A stretch of DNA of 64,000 nucleotides. Origin: Marisediminitalea lipolytica (GTDB lineage: Bacteria > Pseudomonadota > Gammaproteobacteria > Enterobacterales > Alteromonadaceae). Position 1 is the stretch's first letter; each line of letters begins with the position of its first letter. The DNA is taken from assembly GCF_001758465.1 (NCBI RefSeq), contig NZ_MJIC01000014.1, positions 62,001-126,000 of the forward strand, written 5' to 3'. The notes under the pieces were generated by a model that had not been told where the DNA came from, did not search any database, and saw only the letters and a list, made by a program, of their open reading frames with translations. This document shows, one piece after another, positions 8,525 through 17,050 of the stretch. Made by a program: the position numbers and the translations under genes.

Positions 8525-9895
8525 TTATTCGCCAAACGCTCCCGCTGCGCCGGGAAAGACAACCGGACTTTCAAAGCCGTCTTTGCTGACACTGGCAACT
8601 CCAAAAAAGTAGTTATCAATCACTACGTTTTCCAGCGTAAATTCGGTCACATCGCCAACAAAACGACTAAATTGCCATTGCGGTGCATCGGTGTACCGCC
8701 AGTAAATTTTATAGCCGGCCAGCTGTGGATTCTGGGTCTTGTCCAGGGCCTTCCAGCTCAGCGTTGTTGAGGGCTGAACGGCACCTTTAATAGCAACTTC
8801 TACAGGTGGGTTAGGGGCCCATGCCATGCTGGCCAGGCTGGTTGCATTTAACGCGGTAAGTTTGGCGGCATAGTCAAAGTTAACACCCTCTATGGTGTCG
8901 CCATAGCGAATGCCGTTTTCTTCGCGAATGTCCTGGTGCTGGCGATGATAGTTTTCGTTGGTTTCCATAATGCGTACGCCAGGAAAGCCTAAATCATTAA
9001 ACGGACGGTGATGACCGCCTCGTCCAAAGCGATCCAGGCGATAAACCACCATGGTATCCAGATTAGGAATATAACGGTCGGCAATTAAGTCGATATAGCG
9101 GGCCAGGTTACGGCTCGGGGAGTCCACTTCGCCGCCGGTAAAGCGCCGCTTGATGGCTTCCCGTTCAGTTTCGGTCTGGCGGGTACCTTCAGCAAAAATA
9201 CGCGCGGTGGTATTGTTTATCACCCCATTAATGCCTTCGATATTGCCAATCATGTCGTTATTTAAAACGGCTTTTAAACGCCAGCCCTCTTTTTGAGCCT
9301 GCCCGGCCAGAATTTTACCGCCGAATAATCCCTGCTCTTCGCCGGAAAGCGCGGCATACACAATGCTGCCGTTAAAGCGGTACTGGCTGAGTACCCGGGC
9401 GGCTTCCAGTGTACCAGCTACGCCAGAGGCATTGTCGTTGGCCCCGGGAGAGTCTGAGGTGGCATCCATGACATCAGACACCCGTGAATCAATATCACCG
9501 GACATCAGTACATAGCGGTTCGGATCGGTAACGCCCCGTTGAATGGCAATCACACTAACCACTTCGGTGGCATCGGGTATCCGCTTCTCACCGCTAATGG
9601 TGGCGGCGCTGTAAAAGACTTCCAGACAGTTTCCACAGGCGGCAGAAATACGTTCAAACTCTGCTTTCACCCAACGTCTTGCCGCGCCAATCCCCCGGGT
9701 GTCAGACGCTGTCTCAGACAGAGTGTGCCGGGTACCAAAGCCTACCAGTTTGGTAATATCCTGCTCAATGCGCTCAGCAGAGATCGCACTGGCAATATCG
9801 TGTAACTGAGGTTGGTCAACGTAATCAAGCTGGTCAGCCTGTACCGACAGACTGCCCGCAAAAGCAAGTAAAGTGAGTGGACGTATTATTTTCAT
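8525..9895 (-). CDS. M28-family metallopeptidase with C-terminal fibronectin type III domain
   Basis: Secreted 456-aa zinc peptidase (signal peptide about 1-20, cleavage VQA-D). The M28 core is clear: Asp154 in PGANDNASG, the catalytic/ligand pair Glu186-Glu187 in SGEEQG, Asp214 in NNDMIG, and a late His in NENYHRQHQ. The first zinc ligand is normally His in a GHxDS motif; here it is Asp133 in GDIDS. Residues from about 360 form a fibronectin type III-like domain (LSWKALD, YKIYWRY). The ATG at 9895 was chosen over an in-frame GTG at 9904, which would only add three residues before the signal peptide. Confidence 0.85.
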   Translation of the reverse strand: MKIIRPLTLLAFAGSLSVQADQLDYVDQPQLHDIASAISAERIEQDITKLVGFGTRHTLSETASDTRGIGAARRWVKAEFERISAACGNCLEVFYSAATISGEKRIPDATEVVSVIAIQRGVTDPNRYVLMSGDIDSRVSDVMDATSDSPGANDNASGVAGTLEAARVLSQYRFNGSIVYAALSGEEQGLFGGKILAGQAQKEGWRLKAVLNNDMIGNIEGINGVINNTTARIFAEGTRQTETEREAIKRRFTGGEVDSPSRNLARYIDLIADRYIPNLDTMVVYRLDRFGRGGHHRPFNDLGFPGVRIMETNENYHRQHQDIREENGIRYGDTIEGVNFDYAAKLTALNATSLASMAWAPNPPVEVAIKGAVQPSTTLSWKALDKTQNPQLAGYKIYWRYTDAPQWQFSRFVGDVTEFTLENVVIDNYFFGVASVSKDGFESPVVFPGAAGAFGE

Positions 9896-9919
9896 TATAA
9901 CCACCGTGGTATTGTCAGA

Positions 9920-10615
9920 TTAAATAAACGCGTAAGCGTCGCCGAACAGGTTTTCTTTGGTTAAGCCGCGCTCAAAAAAATCGTCGCGGGCAACCTTGGC
10001 CATGTCAAAACGTCCTGCGATATACACCTGCATGGCGGATAAGTCGGCAAAGTCTGCCAGTACTGCATGATGCACCCAGCCTTTGCGGCCTTCCCAGTCT
10101 TCATCGGCATTTTCTACCACCGGAATGTAGGTCATGTGTGGGTGGTGTTCTGCCAGAGAAATCAGTTCTTTATGGTAGTAAAGATCGTCCAGGTGTTTGC
10201 CTCCCCAGTAGAGCGTGACTTGGCGATTTGGATTCACTTTCAGCGACTGCATTAAAATAGAGTAGGTGTAAGAAAAACCGGTACCGCCAGCTACCAGGAT
10301 CATAGGTTTATCACCCGCCTGTAAGGTCGCCTGACCGTGACCGCCGGAAACGTAAATGGCTTTTTCCTGACGCATGCGTTCAAGCACTTCAGTAGCATAG
10401 CTGTTGCCCGGATCGGCACCAATATGCAGTTCCAGACGGTTGTTATCATAAGCCGCATTGGCAATGGAGAACGGGCGCTGATCATCTTCGCCCATATGCA
10501 CCAGTACATACTGGCCAGATTCGAAGTCGAGTGAAACATCCGGGGTTAAATCTACCCGATAAACCGTCTTAGTTAAGGGAGCAATACCTTCAACCTGGCA
10601 TCTAATTTGTGACAT
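9920..10615 (-). CDS. fre: NAD(P)H-flavin reductase Fre
   Basis: Soluble 231-aa reductase of the ferredoxin-NADP reductase superfamily that makes free reduced flavins. The flavin-binding RPFSIAN is at 47-53, the nicotinamide-binding GGTGFSYT near 110-117, and the C-terminal YIAGRFDM and FGDAYAFI tail match Fre/LuxG. It lies 32 bp downstream of ubiD on the same strand; ubiD-fre adjacency is conserved in other gammaproteobacteria. Reduced FMN is the precursor of the prenylated-FMN cofactor used by UbiD, so the pairing makes metabolic sense. Confidence 0.94.
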   Translation of the reverse strand: MSQIRCQVEGIAPLTKTVYRVDLTPDVSLDFESGQYVLVHMGEDDQRPFSIANAAYDNNRLELHIGADPGNSYATEVLERMRQEKAIYVSGGHGQATLQAGDKPMILVAGGTGFSYTYSILMQSLKVNPNRQVTLYWGGKHLDDLYYHKELISLAEHHPHMTYIPVVENADEDWEGRKGWVHHAVLADFADLSAMQVYIAGRFDMAKVARDDFFERGLTKENLFGDAYAFI

Positions 10616-10647
10616 GTATAAAGAATCTCTTAATGTTTGTTGGTTAC

Positions 10648-12135
10648 TTATTTACTGGTGACGGAACTGGTTGGAATACCGAGTTCATCCCAGATTGCAT
10701 CAACCCGGTCTTTAACCGCCTGATCCATTACTATGGGCTCACCCCATTCACGGTCGGTTTCTCCGGGCATTTTATTGGTGGCATCCAGTCCCATCTTGGA
10801 GCCTAATCCCGATACCGGCGAGGCGAAATCAAGATAATCAATGGGCGTATTTTCAATCATTACTGTATCACGGGCGGGATCCATTCGGGTAGTGATTGCC
10901 CAAATTACATCCTTCCAGTCGCGGGCGTTAACGTCGTCATCGCACACCACGACAAACTTGGTATACATAAACTGGCGTAAAAAAGACCAGACCCCCATCA
11001 TTACCCGTTTGGCGTGTCCCGGGTACTGCTTCTTCATAGTGACTACGGCCATTCGGTAAGAACAGCCTTCCGGCGGCAGATAAAAGTCGACAATCTCAGG
11101 AAACTGCTTTTGCAGAATCGGCACAAAAACTTCATTAAGCGCCACACCTAACACGGCTGGTTCATCCGGCGGCCGGCCAGTGTAGGTTGAATGATAGATG
11201 GGATCCTTGCGGTGGGTAATGTGGGTGACCGTAAATACCGGGAACTCATCGACTTCGTTGTAGTAGCCGGTGTGATCGCCATAGGGGCCTTCCGGTGCGG
11301 TTTCATCCTGGGCGATATAACCTTCCAGCACAAACTCGGCGCTGGCTGGCACTTGTAAATCGTTGCTTATGGATTTTACCACTTCGGTTTTGTCGCCCCG
11401 TAATAGGCCGGCAAAGGCATATTCAGAAAGGGTATCCGGTACCGGGGTTACAGCACCGAGAATGGTTGCAGGGTCTGCTCCCAGGGCAACCGAAACCGGG
11501 TAGGGTTCGCCGGGATGGGTCTGGCACCATTCACGAAAATCCAGCGCACCGCCGCGGTGAGACAACCAGCGCATGATCAGTTTATTTTTGCCCAGCACCT
11601 GTTGCCGGTATATACCCAGATTCTGCCGCTTTTTATGCGGCCCTCTGGTAACGGTGAGGCCCCAGGTAATCAGTGGCGCAGCATCACCAGGCCAGCAGTG
11701 CTGAACAGGTAAACGGGTCAGGTCTACCTGGTCACCGCTTAATACCACTTCCTGACAGGGCGCTTTACGCACTTCTTTAGCGGGCATATTTAACACTTGT
11801 TTAAATACCGGGAGTTTTTCCCACAGGTCTTTCAGGCCTTTTGGAGGCTCAGGCTCTTTAAGGTAAGCCAGCAATTTACCTACTTCGCGCAGGGCACTGA
11901 CAGAACTTTGCCCCATGCCCAGCGCCACGCGCTCTGGCGTACCAAACAGATTCATTAACACCGGGATGTCAAAGTCAACGGGATTTTCAAAGAGTAAGGC
12001 CGGGCCGCCGGCACGCAATGTGCGGTCGGCAATTTCGGTCATCTCCAGCTTGGTACTGACCGGTTGTGTAATGCGGACTAAATCGCCGTTTTTTTCTAAC
12101 TGACCGATAAAGTCACGTAAATCTTTGTATTTCAT
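10648..12135 (-). CDS. ubiD: 3-octaprenyl-4-hydroxybenzoate carboxy-lyase UbiD
   Basis: Decarboxylase of ubiquinone synthesis, 495 aa, using prenylated FMN made by UbiX. It starts with the typical [10 protein letters not shown], has the NLGIYRQQV and [10 protein letters not shown] segments that line the cofactor site, the EFVLEGYI and [10 protein letters not shown] block containing conserved acidic residues, and the C-terminal [23 protein letters not shown] stretch of the bacterial UbiD clade. Length is full. It heads a likely ubiD-fre transcript on the minus strand. The 266 bp between it and the next gene hold divergent promoters only. Confidence 0.97.
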   Translation of the reverse strand: MKYKDLRDFIGQLEKNGDLVRITQPVSTKLEMTEIADRTLRAGGPALLFENPVDFDIPVLMNLFGTPERVALGMGQSSVSALREVGKLLAYLKEPEPPKGLKDLWEKLPVFKQVLNMPAKEVRKAPCQEVVLSGDQVDLTRLPVQHCWPGDAAPLITWGLTVTRGPHKKRQNLGIYRQQVLGKNKLIMRWLSHRGGALDFREWCQTHPGEPYPVSVALGADPATILGAVTPVPDTLSEYAFAGLLRGDKTEVVKSISNDLQVPASAEFVLEGYIAQDETAPEGPYGDHTGYYNEVDEFPVFTVTHITHRKDPIYHSTYTGRPPDEPAVLGVALNEVFVPILQKQFPEIVDFYLPPEGCSYRMAVVTMKKQYPGHAKRVMMGVWSFLRQFMYTKFVVVCDDDVNARDWKDVIWAITTRMDPARDTVMIENTPIDYLDFASPVSGLGSKMGLDATNKMPGETDREWGEPIVMDQAVKDRVDAIWDELGIPTSSVTSK

Positions 12136-12342
12136 ACCGCGTGGCTACCCTAATTGTATGATGTTCATCAAAACAGGATGATTTGCAGGAGTATACCATT
12201 AAAGCAACGGAGCCGATCACTCGGACTGGTTGATTTAACATATTCTTAACGGCTGGTTGTGTTTTACGGGCAAAGAGTATTATATAGGGATGAGTGAACG
12301 GTTTTTCGAAACGGCCAGTGGTTCAAATATCGTCATGACTTG

Positions 12343-12372
12343 TTGGCGAAACAAGCGCATACTGGCTATATA
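12343..12372 (+). promoter_or_regulatory. Candidate sigma-70 promoter for the TIGR02647-type gene
   Basis: A -35-like TTGGCG (12343-12348) and a -10-like TATATA (12367-12372) are separated by 18 bp, ending 29 bp before the ATG at 12402. Read by eye only. Confidence 0.4.
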
Positions 12373-12401
12373 ATTAAATATAATTGTTGCCTGGAGTCAC
12401 T

Positions 12402-12644
12402 ATGGCTTTTTCTCAAGATGTTATTGAAGAGCTTAACTTGTTATTAAAATTTCCTGCTGAAAGTCTGATGCAGGGGTTAAAGATTCACCATGATGCTACC
12501 CAGTCCATTGTTGAAGCCGCTGCCAGGCTTTATTCGAAAGGCTTAATTACCCAGGTGGACGGGGGATACCTGACAGATTTAGGTATCGATGTTGTTGAGC
12601 ACACCCGTCGTATTAACAGTGCGATGAACATTAAATTTAATTAG
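12402..12644 (+). CDS. Small TIGR02647-type protein
   Basis: An 80-aa helical protein matching the small uncharacterised gammaproteobacterial family TIGR02647: a FSQDVIEELNLL start and a central FPAESLMQGLKIHHDA block, with a C-terminal winged-helix feel (LYSKGLITQVDGGYLTDLGID). The ATG at 12402 has a GGAG site six bases upstream; the frame is open to a TTG at 12384, which lacks one. Function is unknown; the C-terminal half looks like a small DNA-binding or marR-like wing, which is inference only. motX follows 58 bp downstream. Confidence 0.75.
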   Translation: MAFSQDVIEELNLLLKFPAESLMQGLKIHHDATQSIVEAAARLYSKGLITQVDGGYLTDLGIDVVEHTRRINSAMNIKFN

Positions 12645-12702
12645 GTTTTTGTCTCGTTGGCCGATATAACCGAGAGGCGGATAAACAGCGGGAACATCAC
12701 AC

Positions 12703-13335
12703 ATGCAAAGTAAAAGTGGTTTGTTACTACTCCTTGGCGGACTCTGGTTAACCATTACGAGTCCGGCGATGGCTCAGGAAATCAAAGCCGTACAGTTATA
12801 CAGTCAGGATGAGTTAATTAATCTGATTAACCGCAATGAGCATCTCGACAGAGTAGTGATGGACCGCTGTCAGTTAAATCAGGATATCGAAGCCCGAGCC
12901 GAAGTATTAAAGGTGCCGGCTTATCAGTTTTTATGGGGTGATATGCTGGCCTGGGGCGTATGCATAGAGGCTGACCCCGAGCGTGGTATCGATTTCATGC
13001 GTCAGGCTGCTGATCAGGGGTTACCCGCCGCTCTTGAACAATTGGGTCGTTACTACAGTAAGGGCACGTTAGTTCAGCAAGACCGTAAACGAGCGGTTAT
13101 TTTCTTACGCGAAGCTTCCGCCCTGGGTAATCTGAAAGCCCAAATGCAGCTGGCTGAATTGTTTATTGATGGTTACGGTTCGCCCTATGATTATCAGGAT
13201 GCTTATCACTGGTTGTATAACGCGGTTACGGCCGATAAGCAAACCCACCAGACTATTGCTAACTATTTAAAAGCGCTGGAAAAGCTGATGCATCCTAAAG
13301 CCGTAAGGGCAGCCAGAACCCCGCTTAATTCGTAG
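12703..13335 (+). CDS. motX: Sodium-type flagellar motor protein MotX
   Basis: Periplasmic T-ring component of Na+-driven polar flagella, 210 aa. It has a signal peptide (about 1-24, cleavage AMA-Q) and Sel1-like helical repeats across about 90-190. The whole segment resembles Vibrio/Alteromonas MotX: CQLNQDIEARAEVLKVPAYQ, FLWGDMLAWGVC with its conserved Cys, AALEQLGRYY, and SPYDYQDAYHWLYNAVTADK. MotX works with MotY and the PomAB stator. As in other species it lies apart from the flagellar clusters; no other motility gene is in the window. Confidence 0.92.
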   Translation: MQSKSGLLLLLGGLWLTITSPAMAQEIKAVQLYSQDELINLINRNEHLDRVVMDRCQLNQDIEARAEVLKVPAYQFLWGDMLAWGVCIEADPERGIDFMRQAADQGLPAALEQLGRYYSKGTLVQQDRKRAVIFLREASALGNLKAQMQLAELFIDGYGSPYDYQDAYHWLYNAVTADKQTHQTIANYLKALEKLMHPKAVRAARTPLNS

Positions 13336-13515
13336 CTGTTAGTCCTTTCCCCGGTTAAATACAGACGGTAAAAATTGCGCCCCATGTGGTGTAATAACTG
13401 CTGATTTATTCCTGAATATCATGCAATTAGCTGACATGTTTAGGATCCCTTGATAAGGTGTGACCATCGGCAATCAGGTTGCCCGAACCCCGTGAGGAAT
13501 CTGTTAAACAAGGAA

Positions 13516-14592
13516 ATGGCTGTGCAGGTGCAACAACAGGAAATTGAGGCCGTCGAGGCGAAACTCAATCGTCAGAATGGCTTAGCTGCGGCAATCGCGG
13601 CGGCACTGTGGGCGGTGCCCATGTTGATTCTCTGGTACTGGTTGTATCTTCAGGATGATCGCTTTGCTCCTTTAATGCTGGCTGTCAGCGGCGCACTAAT
13701 TGGTCTTACGGTGCGCTACTATGGCCGCGGTTTTATGCCGGTTTTTGGCGTCATTGCGGTTATTTCCCATACCGCTGTAGTGGCGGCGGCTTTTGTTTTT
13801 GGTCTGAGTCTTGGTGAGGGGCAATCTGTACGCGCTTTTATTTTGGTCGGGCTTTACGCAATTGGCGTGTGGTCTGCGGTTTATCTGGGCCGACGTCGTA
13901 TTCCCTTTGCTCAGCACCGGGCATTTTATTTGCTGTGCGAGCAGTCCCGCCATGTCAGCACGCAGCGGCTGAGAAATCGCTGGTTTTTGCTTGTGCCAGT
14001 CACTGTCATTTTGAGCGGTTTAACCCTGGGCGGAACCTTATTTGCCCTGACCGGAGTAGAAATTTTTCGCCAGACGGCTTCGCAGCAGAGTCAGGTTGTC
14101 GAGCAACGGCAAGCCTTTGCGGCTAAAGCCATCGACGTGACTTCAGCAAATCTGGCTACGCTTTCAACCGAAGATGCCATGCGCTTTGCTTTTGCTTATT
14201 ATCATGGTCAGCTGCCAGCGAAAAAGGGTAATCGTTATGAGCGCTACCCACAGTCTGAGTACAAAGCCAAACGGATTTTATCGTTTTTGGCCGAGCAAAG
14301 AGGGGAGGCCCGGGCCAAATTTGTGTTGGGATGGTTAACTTATCCGGAGGGGGGCGCAACATTGATAAAACAGGCAGCAGACGACGGTGACATTTTTGCC
14401 AAAATTATGCTGGCAACCGAGTTTGGTTGTTATGGCAATACCGAGCAGGCGACGAGGTTGCTTAACATGCTGGCTAAAACTACAGCTGAAAAACCGGCGC
14501 TAAATGAAATTTACTCGATTTTGCAGTCCGGGTTTGAGCAGGTTTGTGAAGAGTTCAGTGCGCCTGATTTTGCGCAAATGTATTTACCCTGA
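13516..14592 (+). CDS. Unknown multi-pass membrane protein with Sel1-like C-terminal region
   Basis: About 358 aa, not recognised. After a short Gln-rich helix there are about five hydrophobic segments in the first ~190 residues (ALWAVPMLILWYW, LMLAVSGALIGL, FGVIAVISHTAVVAAAFVFG, FILVGLYAIGVWSAV, FLLVPVTVILSGLTLG). A soluble helical C-terminal half follows, with TPR/Sel1-like spacing (AKFVLGWLTYPEGG, AKIMLATEFGCYG). Start uncertain: the ATG at 13516 has AGGA almost touching it, and the frame is open upstream with GTG at 13492 and TTG at 13450. It lies 180 bp after motX, same strand. Confidence 0.65.
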   Translation: MAVQVQQQEIEAVEAKLNRQNGLAAAIAAALWAVPMLILWYWLYLQDDRFAPLMLAVSGALIGLTVRYYGRGFMPVFGVIAVISHTAVVAAAFVFGLSLGEGQSVRAFILVGLYAIGVWSAVYLGRRRIPFAQHRAFYLLCEQSRHVSTQRLRNRWFLLVPVTVILSGLTLGGTLFALTGVEIFRQTASQQSQVVEQRQAFAAKAIDVTSANLATLSTEDAMRFAFAYYHGQLPAKKGNRYERYPQSEYKAKRILSFLAEQRGEARAKFVLGWLTYPEGGATLIKQAADDGDIFAKIMLATEFGCYGNTEQATRLLNMLAKTTAEKPALNEIYSILQSGFEQVCEEFSAPDFAQMYLP

Positions 14593-14639
14593 AGCCAGCT
14601 AAATGCCGGGTATTTCCCCGGCAGGGCAAATAGCTGGCT
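14593..14639. terminator. Bidirectional hairpin between convergent genes
   Basis: Outer inverted repeat AGCCAGCTA (14593-14601) / TAGCTGGCT (14631-14639), with an inner TGCCGGG / CCCGGCA stem. It sits exactly between the convergent membrane-protein gene and the phoD-like gene. The T tract is weak. Confidence 0.55.
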
Positions 14640-14646
14640 GAGTTTG

Positions 14647-16326
14647 TTAATCCACAAAACGCTCGGTGTGGCGGGTATACACGGTGTAGGCTTCGCTGCT
14701 GACGTTGCTCATGTAGTGCCACTCTGTGGTAATCATGCCAAGGGTAAAGTGCATGGTCATATAACCGCGCTCATGCAGATTGCAGTAAGCCAAATCGTCG
14801 ATTAAAAGGGGCAGCGCATCGGCCAGCTGTTTCGCCTGATTGCCTTTTAAACCGACATAAGCTTCCATGCCCGGGGAAGACACACTTGGCGTAGCATATT
14901 CTACGGCAACAGTCTGACCGGTTTCATCAGTCAGATTGTTAACCCAGCCATTGTGTGTGTCACCGGCAATCACCACCAACGATTTACGGGCATCACTAAA
15001 CAGCTTCAGGACTTTTTGACGCTCGGCCGCGTAGCCGTCCCAGGCATCCAGATTATAGGGTATTTTGGTAGCAAGGCGGGCTTGCTCCTGCCGGGTCAGG
15101 CGGGCGCCGGCCTGCTGTTTTTTAACCAGAGCGGTAAGTTCTGCAATTTTTGGCGCTATTTCTGTTCGTTTGCTGGTGAGGATTTCTGCCGGATAGTGCA
15201 TTTTACCCATCAGGATCTGCTGACCCAGCACCTGCCAGCGTGCCCGGCTTTGTTTAACCTCACTGGCCAGCCAGTTAAATTGCGCTTTGCCCAGTAAGGT
15301 GCGGTTTGGATCGTTAATCGCGCTGGCAAAGGCGGCAGTATCAACCTGTCCGTCCGCTTGTTTAAAATCAGCCATGTCTAACTGTTTCTGACGGCCAATT
15401 ACGCGGGTGTCGAGCATGTAAAGGTTAACCAGGTTGCCGAATTCAAAGGACCGGTATATCCGTGGATTCTCGTTGCCCATGGGCGGACGGATAGGCAACC
15501 ATTCATAATAAGCCTGAATAGCGGCAGTGCGGCGGGCAAAAAAGTCACCTTCATCGGGCGTATGATTTTTAGCGCCTGACATATAGGTATCGTTAGCAAT
15601 TTCGTGGTCGTCCCAAACGGCAATAAAAGGCTTGCGCTGGTGCAGACTCAGCAGCCCTTTATCCTGACGGTAGGTGGCGTAGCGTAACCGGTAGTCCTTC
15701 AGGGTTAACAGTTCCCCCTCATTGCCGGGCATAAATGGGCGGCCAATAGAGTCTGCATTTTCGGTGGCATAACCACCTTTAGCATATTCATAGATGTAGT
15801 CACCTAAGTGCAGCACCACATCAATTTCTTTATCCTGTGCGGCAGCGGCGTAGGCATTAAAGTAACCGGCAGGGTAATTGGCGCAGGAGAACACAGCAAA
15901 TTTAAGTTTATCGATAATGCCTCTGGCAATAGTGCGGGTGGTGCCGGTTACTGAGCTGTTCTTGCTGGTAAAAAAACGATAATAAAACTGTGTACCCGCC
16001 GGTAAATCCTGCACGTCAACTTTAACGGTAAAATCGTTACTGCGTGACGTTTTAGCAATTTCATCCCGAAGCGGCGAAGAAAAATCAGCGCTGGTGGCAA
16101 TTTGCCAACGGACATAAGCGCTGTCATCGTTACCCTGGGGGACCGCTCGCGTCCACAGAATAACCGCACTGGTGGTGGGATCGCCGCTGGCCACACCATG
16201 GGAAAAGGTGACTGCAGGATAAAACGTTTTTTCATCAGGTGTTGAGCCGCAGCCGGTTAACTGTGTGGAAAGGGTAAGGCTGCCGCCAAATAAAGAGGAA
16301 AGCTTGATAAATCGTCGTCTGTCCAT
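14647..16326 (-). CDS. phoD: PhoD-type alkaline phosphatase, Tat-exported
   Basis: Alkaline phosphatase/phosphodiesterase of the PhoD metallophosphatase family, 559 aa. The N-terminus carries a twin-arginine motif (DRRRFIK, 2-8) and a lipobox-like LTGC ending at Cys26, so a Tat-exported lipoprotein is possible. An N-terminal beta domain (FSHGVASGDPTTSAVILWTR) precedes the catalytic core: HLGDYIYEY, AVWDDHEIANDTY and VIAGDTHNGW hold the Fe/Ca-binding Asp, Asn and His residues. Monocistronic and convergent with the upstream gene. I see no Pho box that I could defend. Confidence 0.9.
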   Translation of the reverse strand: MDRRRFIKLSSLFGGSLTLSTQLTGCGSTPDEKTFYPAVTFSHGVASGDPTTSAVILWTRAVPQGNDDSAYVRWQIATSADFSSPLRDEIAKTSRSNDFTVKVDVQDLPAGTQFYYRFFTSKNSSVTGTTRTIARGIIDKLKFAVFSCANYPAGYFNAYAAAAQDKEIDVVLHLGDYIYEYAKGGYATENADSIGRPFMPGNEGELLTLKDYRLRYATYRQDKGLLSLHQRKPFIAVWDDHEIANDTYMSGAKNHTPDEGDFFARRTAAIQAYYEWLPIRPPMGNENPRIYRSFEFGNLVNLYMLDTRVIGRQKQLDMADFKQADGQVDTAAFASAINDPNRTLLGKAQFNWLASEVKQSRARWQVLGQQILMGKMHYPAEILTSKRTEIAPKIAELTALVKKQQAGARLTRQEQARLATKIPYNLDAWDGYAAERQKVLKLFSDARKSLVVIAGDTHNGWVNNLTDETGQTVAVEYATPSVSSPGMEAYVGLKGNQAKQLADALPLLIDDLAYCNLHERGYMTMHFTLGMITTEWHYMSNVSSEAYTVYTRHTERFVD

Positions 16327-16469
16327 AGCACTTTAAAGATTAGTAAGTTTGAAACTTCACTGTAGCTTAACTCGGCCCGATTGCCTACCTTACCTGCGGT
16401 GCTCTTTGCGTTTTGTCCTGTGATCAACGATAGTTTAAGGCATTGTGAGCCGAACGTCGGGGATTAAAC

Positions 16470-16847
16470 ATGGAACTTGGGGCATTTTCTGTTAGTTTGT
16501 CGGTAAAGGATATTCGAGTATCAAAAGCTTTTTACGAAAAGCTCGGCTTTACAGAATATGGCGGTGACATTGAGCAAAACTGGCTGATTCTAAAAAATGG
16601 TCACACCGTTATCGGCCTTTTTCAGGGCATGTTTGAAGGCAATGTGCTGACCTTTAATCCAGGCTGGGATCAGGACGGTAATACGCTGCCAGCCTATACC
16701 TCTGTGCAGGCGATTGAATCGCAACTGACCGACGCCGGCGTAGTGCTGACTAAAAAGACCACAACCAACTCTGGTCCGGACAGCATTGCCATGGTTGACC
16801 CTGATGGCAATGCGATCCTTATCGACCAGCACGCCCCGGGGGAGTAA
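16470..16847 (+). CDS. VOC-family (glyoxalase/bleomycin-resistance fold) protein
   Basis: A 125-aa single-chain vicinal-oxygen-chelate domain: FSVSLSVKDIRVSKAFYEKLGF opens the first beta-alpha-beta module and MVDPDGNAILIDQH closes the last. Most such proteins bind a metal and act on small molecules, but the substrate cannot be read from sequence. It is alone between phoD and the M16 protease gene. The 203 bp that follow hold no gene. Confidence 0.85.
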   Translation: MELGAFSVSLSVKDIRVSKAFYEKLGFTEYGGDIEQNWLILKNGHTVIGLFQGMFEGNVLTFNPGWDQDGNTLPAYTSVQAIESQLTDAGVVLTKKTTTNSGPDSIAMVDPDGNAILIDQHAPGE

Positions 16848-17050
16848 CCAGCGCAATTCTCTGTCACCCAGCGCCAGCCTTGTACTGACATATTTATTTA
16901 CAATCCACTTGTGGTGAATCTGGTACCTTTTAGCGCTTTTTTAGTATCTTGAATACCTGATACCGGTATGATGCGGGCAAGCAACGCCGGACATGTCGCA
17001 GTGTCGGGCAGCCCCTCTTTAAGTTCTTGTGCTGTATAAGGTAATAATAA

